Shown: positions 63,058-64,000 of the stretch, piece after piece
Layout of the letters: every line of letters begins with the position of its first letter
How positions within the stretch are numbered: position 1 is the stretch's first letter
Source: Xanthostigma xanthostigma
Taxonomy: Eukaryota > Arthropoda > Insecta > Raphidioptera > Raphidiidae
NCBI GenBank assembly: GCA_963575645.1
Contig: OY754469.1
Location: 38,522,753-38,586,752 of the forward strand
DNA: 64,000 nucleotides
Reading direction: 5' to 3'
Made by a program: the position numbers and the translations under genes
The notes under the pieces: generated by a model
Databases searched by the model: none
What the model saw: only the letters and a program-made list of their open reading frames with translations
What the model was told of the DNA's origin: nothing

Positions 63058-64000
63058 TAGATAGATAGATAAGAAACTTTATTCTGTTAATACTGTCAGA
63101 ACAGTGTAGAATGCGTCAGTTACATATATAAAATTAAAATTTATGATTAAAAAATTCCTCAACGGAATAAAAATTTGTCTCTAATAAAATAGATTTTAAT
63201 TTTTGTTTAAATTTTGTAGCCGGTAGATTTTTGATTTCAGGGGGCAACTTATTGAAAATTTTCAACATAGCATTAACAGGACCTTTGTTCACAGTAGTTA
63301 ATGACGTGTAGTCTAGTCTAAAGTTTGTTCGTGTTCTTGTGCTGTATGTGTGACTAGTAGTATTTCTAGAGAAAAGATTAAAATTAAATTTGACAAAACT
63401 TGCACATTCTAGTATATAAAGGTCATGAAATGTTAAGATCTTTAGTGTTTTAAAAAGGGGGCGGCAGTGTGTTCTCGGAGGAACTTTACAGATTGCTCTG
63501 ATGCAGCGCTTTTGTACAATAAAAAGTTGAGTAGTATTTACAGAGTTGCCCCAGAAGACAATCCCATATGAAAATATAGATTCAACAAAGGCAGTATAGA
63601 CAATGACGAGAACTGATTCTGGAATAAATTTTCCCAGACATTTTAATAGATATACATATTTACTAGCTTTTTTAATTATGTTGTCTATTTGATCTTTCCA
63701 ATTTAAATGTTTATCAATGGTTAGACCCAAAAAATTTACTGTGTTCGAGAAAGATATTTCACCTACATTTGGTATAGTAAGACTATTTGGGCAGTTCCAA
63801 TACTCTCCAAATTTAATAAATTTAGTTTTTCCAAATTTAGTCGAAGACTATTTTCAGAAAACCAGTTTTCTAAAAGAACTATTGAATCCTCAAGTGAATT
63901 TTTCAAGTTTGCAAGTGACGGAGACTCATAAACGATTGCAGTATCATCTGCGTAAAGAATGATATTGTTTTGGAAGATCATTTATGTAGGTAAGGAATAA
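63058..64000 (-). mobile_element. non-LTR retrotransposon (LINE) 3' part, runs off edge
   Basis: The minus strand carries the end of a reverse transcriptase ORF, a short 3'UTR and a (TATC)n tail at 63058-63072. The tail type equals that at 16466. The 5' part lies beyond the window. One frameshift separates two open parts (63763-63981 and 63134-about 63830), so this copy is slightly damaged but young. Confidence 0.9.
63134..63981 (-). pseudogene. LINE ORF2: reverse transcriptase end and C-terminus
   Basis: The first part (63981-63763) contains LYADDTAIVYES, the catalytic F/YADD box of reverse transcriptase, and ENWFSENSLRLNLEK, the following thumb-proximal motif. The second part reads LGLTIDKHLNWKDQIDNIIK, SIFSYGIVFWGNSV, LFIVQKRCIRAICKVPPRTH and ends KLPPEIKNLPATKFKQKLKS ... 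FYSVEEFFNHKF. These are typical of Jockey/CR1-group elements. The two parts are joined by a one-base loss in an A-run at about 63826-63831, so the frame downstream opens at about 63830, upstream of the first Met at 63730. No RNase H or endonuclease is visible in the window. The exact clade needs a tree. Confidence 0.85.

Overview
The window is AT-rich animal DNA, very probably from a lepidopteran insect. The best clues are repeats of a type I know from moths and butterflies. One element starts with a 'ggccaagtacgagtcggact' head at 31365, and a related copy at 56446-56757 ends in a 'tacggaaccgtcggtgcgcgag' to 'ttggccgg' tail. Other clues are the 'cgaaagccggaacggtcag' / 'ctcaatcggataac' repeat at 7480, 46950 and 62940, and the 'acttctttaggcgcg' motif at 11457, 37160 and 45467. 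No database was searched, so the order Lepidoptera is an inference.

There is no complete protein-coding gene. Nearly all short open frames are chance frames or pieces of transposons. The window is intergenic or intronic sequence built from old and young mobile elements, many inserted inside one another. DNA transposons and MITEs dominate: at least nine hAT-type elements (four with perfect 8-bp target duplications at 9251, 23494, 32268 and 55399), PIF/Harbinger-like MITEs, pogo/Tigger-like elements, piggyBac-like MITEs flanked by TTAA, two MITE families carrying THAP-like exons, and long inverted-repeat (foldback) elements. Retroelements are mostly 3' fragments of non-LTR retrotransposons, usually on the minus strand, plus a reverse-transcriptase-containing LINE that runs off the right edge (63058-64000), a probable solo LTR (53918-54560), tRNA-derived SINEs and a tRNA-Lys-like pseudogene (2709-2781).

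Layout: 1-5.5 kb, piggyBac-like MITE, hAT copies with a transposase relic, SINE pieces. 5.5-10 kb, THAP element, a 232-bp tandem array, and a pogo-like element carrying Harbinger and hAT insertions. 10-13 kb, two tandem arrays and a mariner-like MITE. 13-21 kb, Harbinger copies, LINE tails, a nested MITE and the second THAP copy. 23-31 kb, hAT, a 1-kb long-TIR element, a 33-bp minisatellite, one copy of a recently active MITE, and a 143-bp perfect inverted repeat. 31-45 kb, Penelope-like small elements with a hammerhead-like core, hAT, foldback and pogo MITEs, the second copy of the young MITE, and two Harbinger copies in a row. 45-51 kb, THAP-like MITE and two nested insertions confirmed by uninterrupted relatives. 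51-57 kb, a long hairpin beside a 65-bp minisatellite, solo LTR, hAT. 57-64 kb, hAT with a LINE insertion, about 2.3 kb of apparently unique DNA leading to a candidate promoter and tiny first coding exon (60298-60460), a palindromic MITE joined to a piggyBac-like MITE, and the terminal LINE.

The only signal for a host gene is the TATA box plus short ATG exon ending in GTAAGT near 60.3-60.5 kb on the plus strand; any later exons would lie beyond the window. Alignments were made by eye, so boundaries of degenerate elements are approximate.
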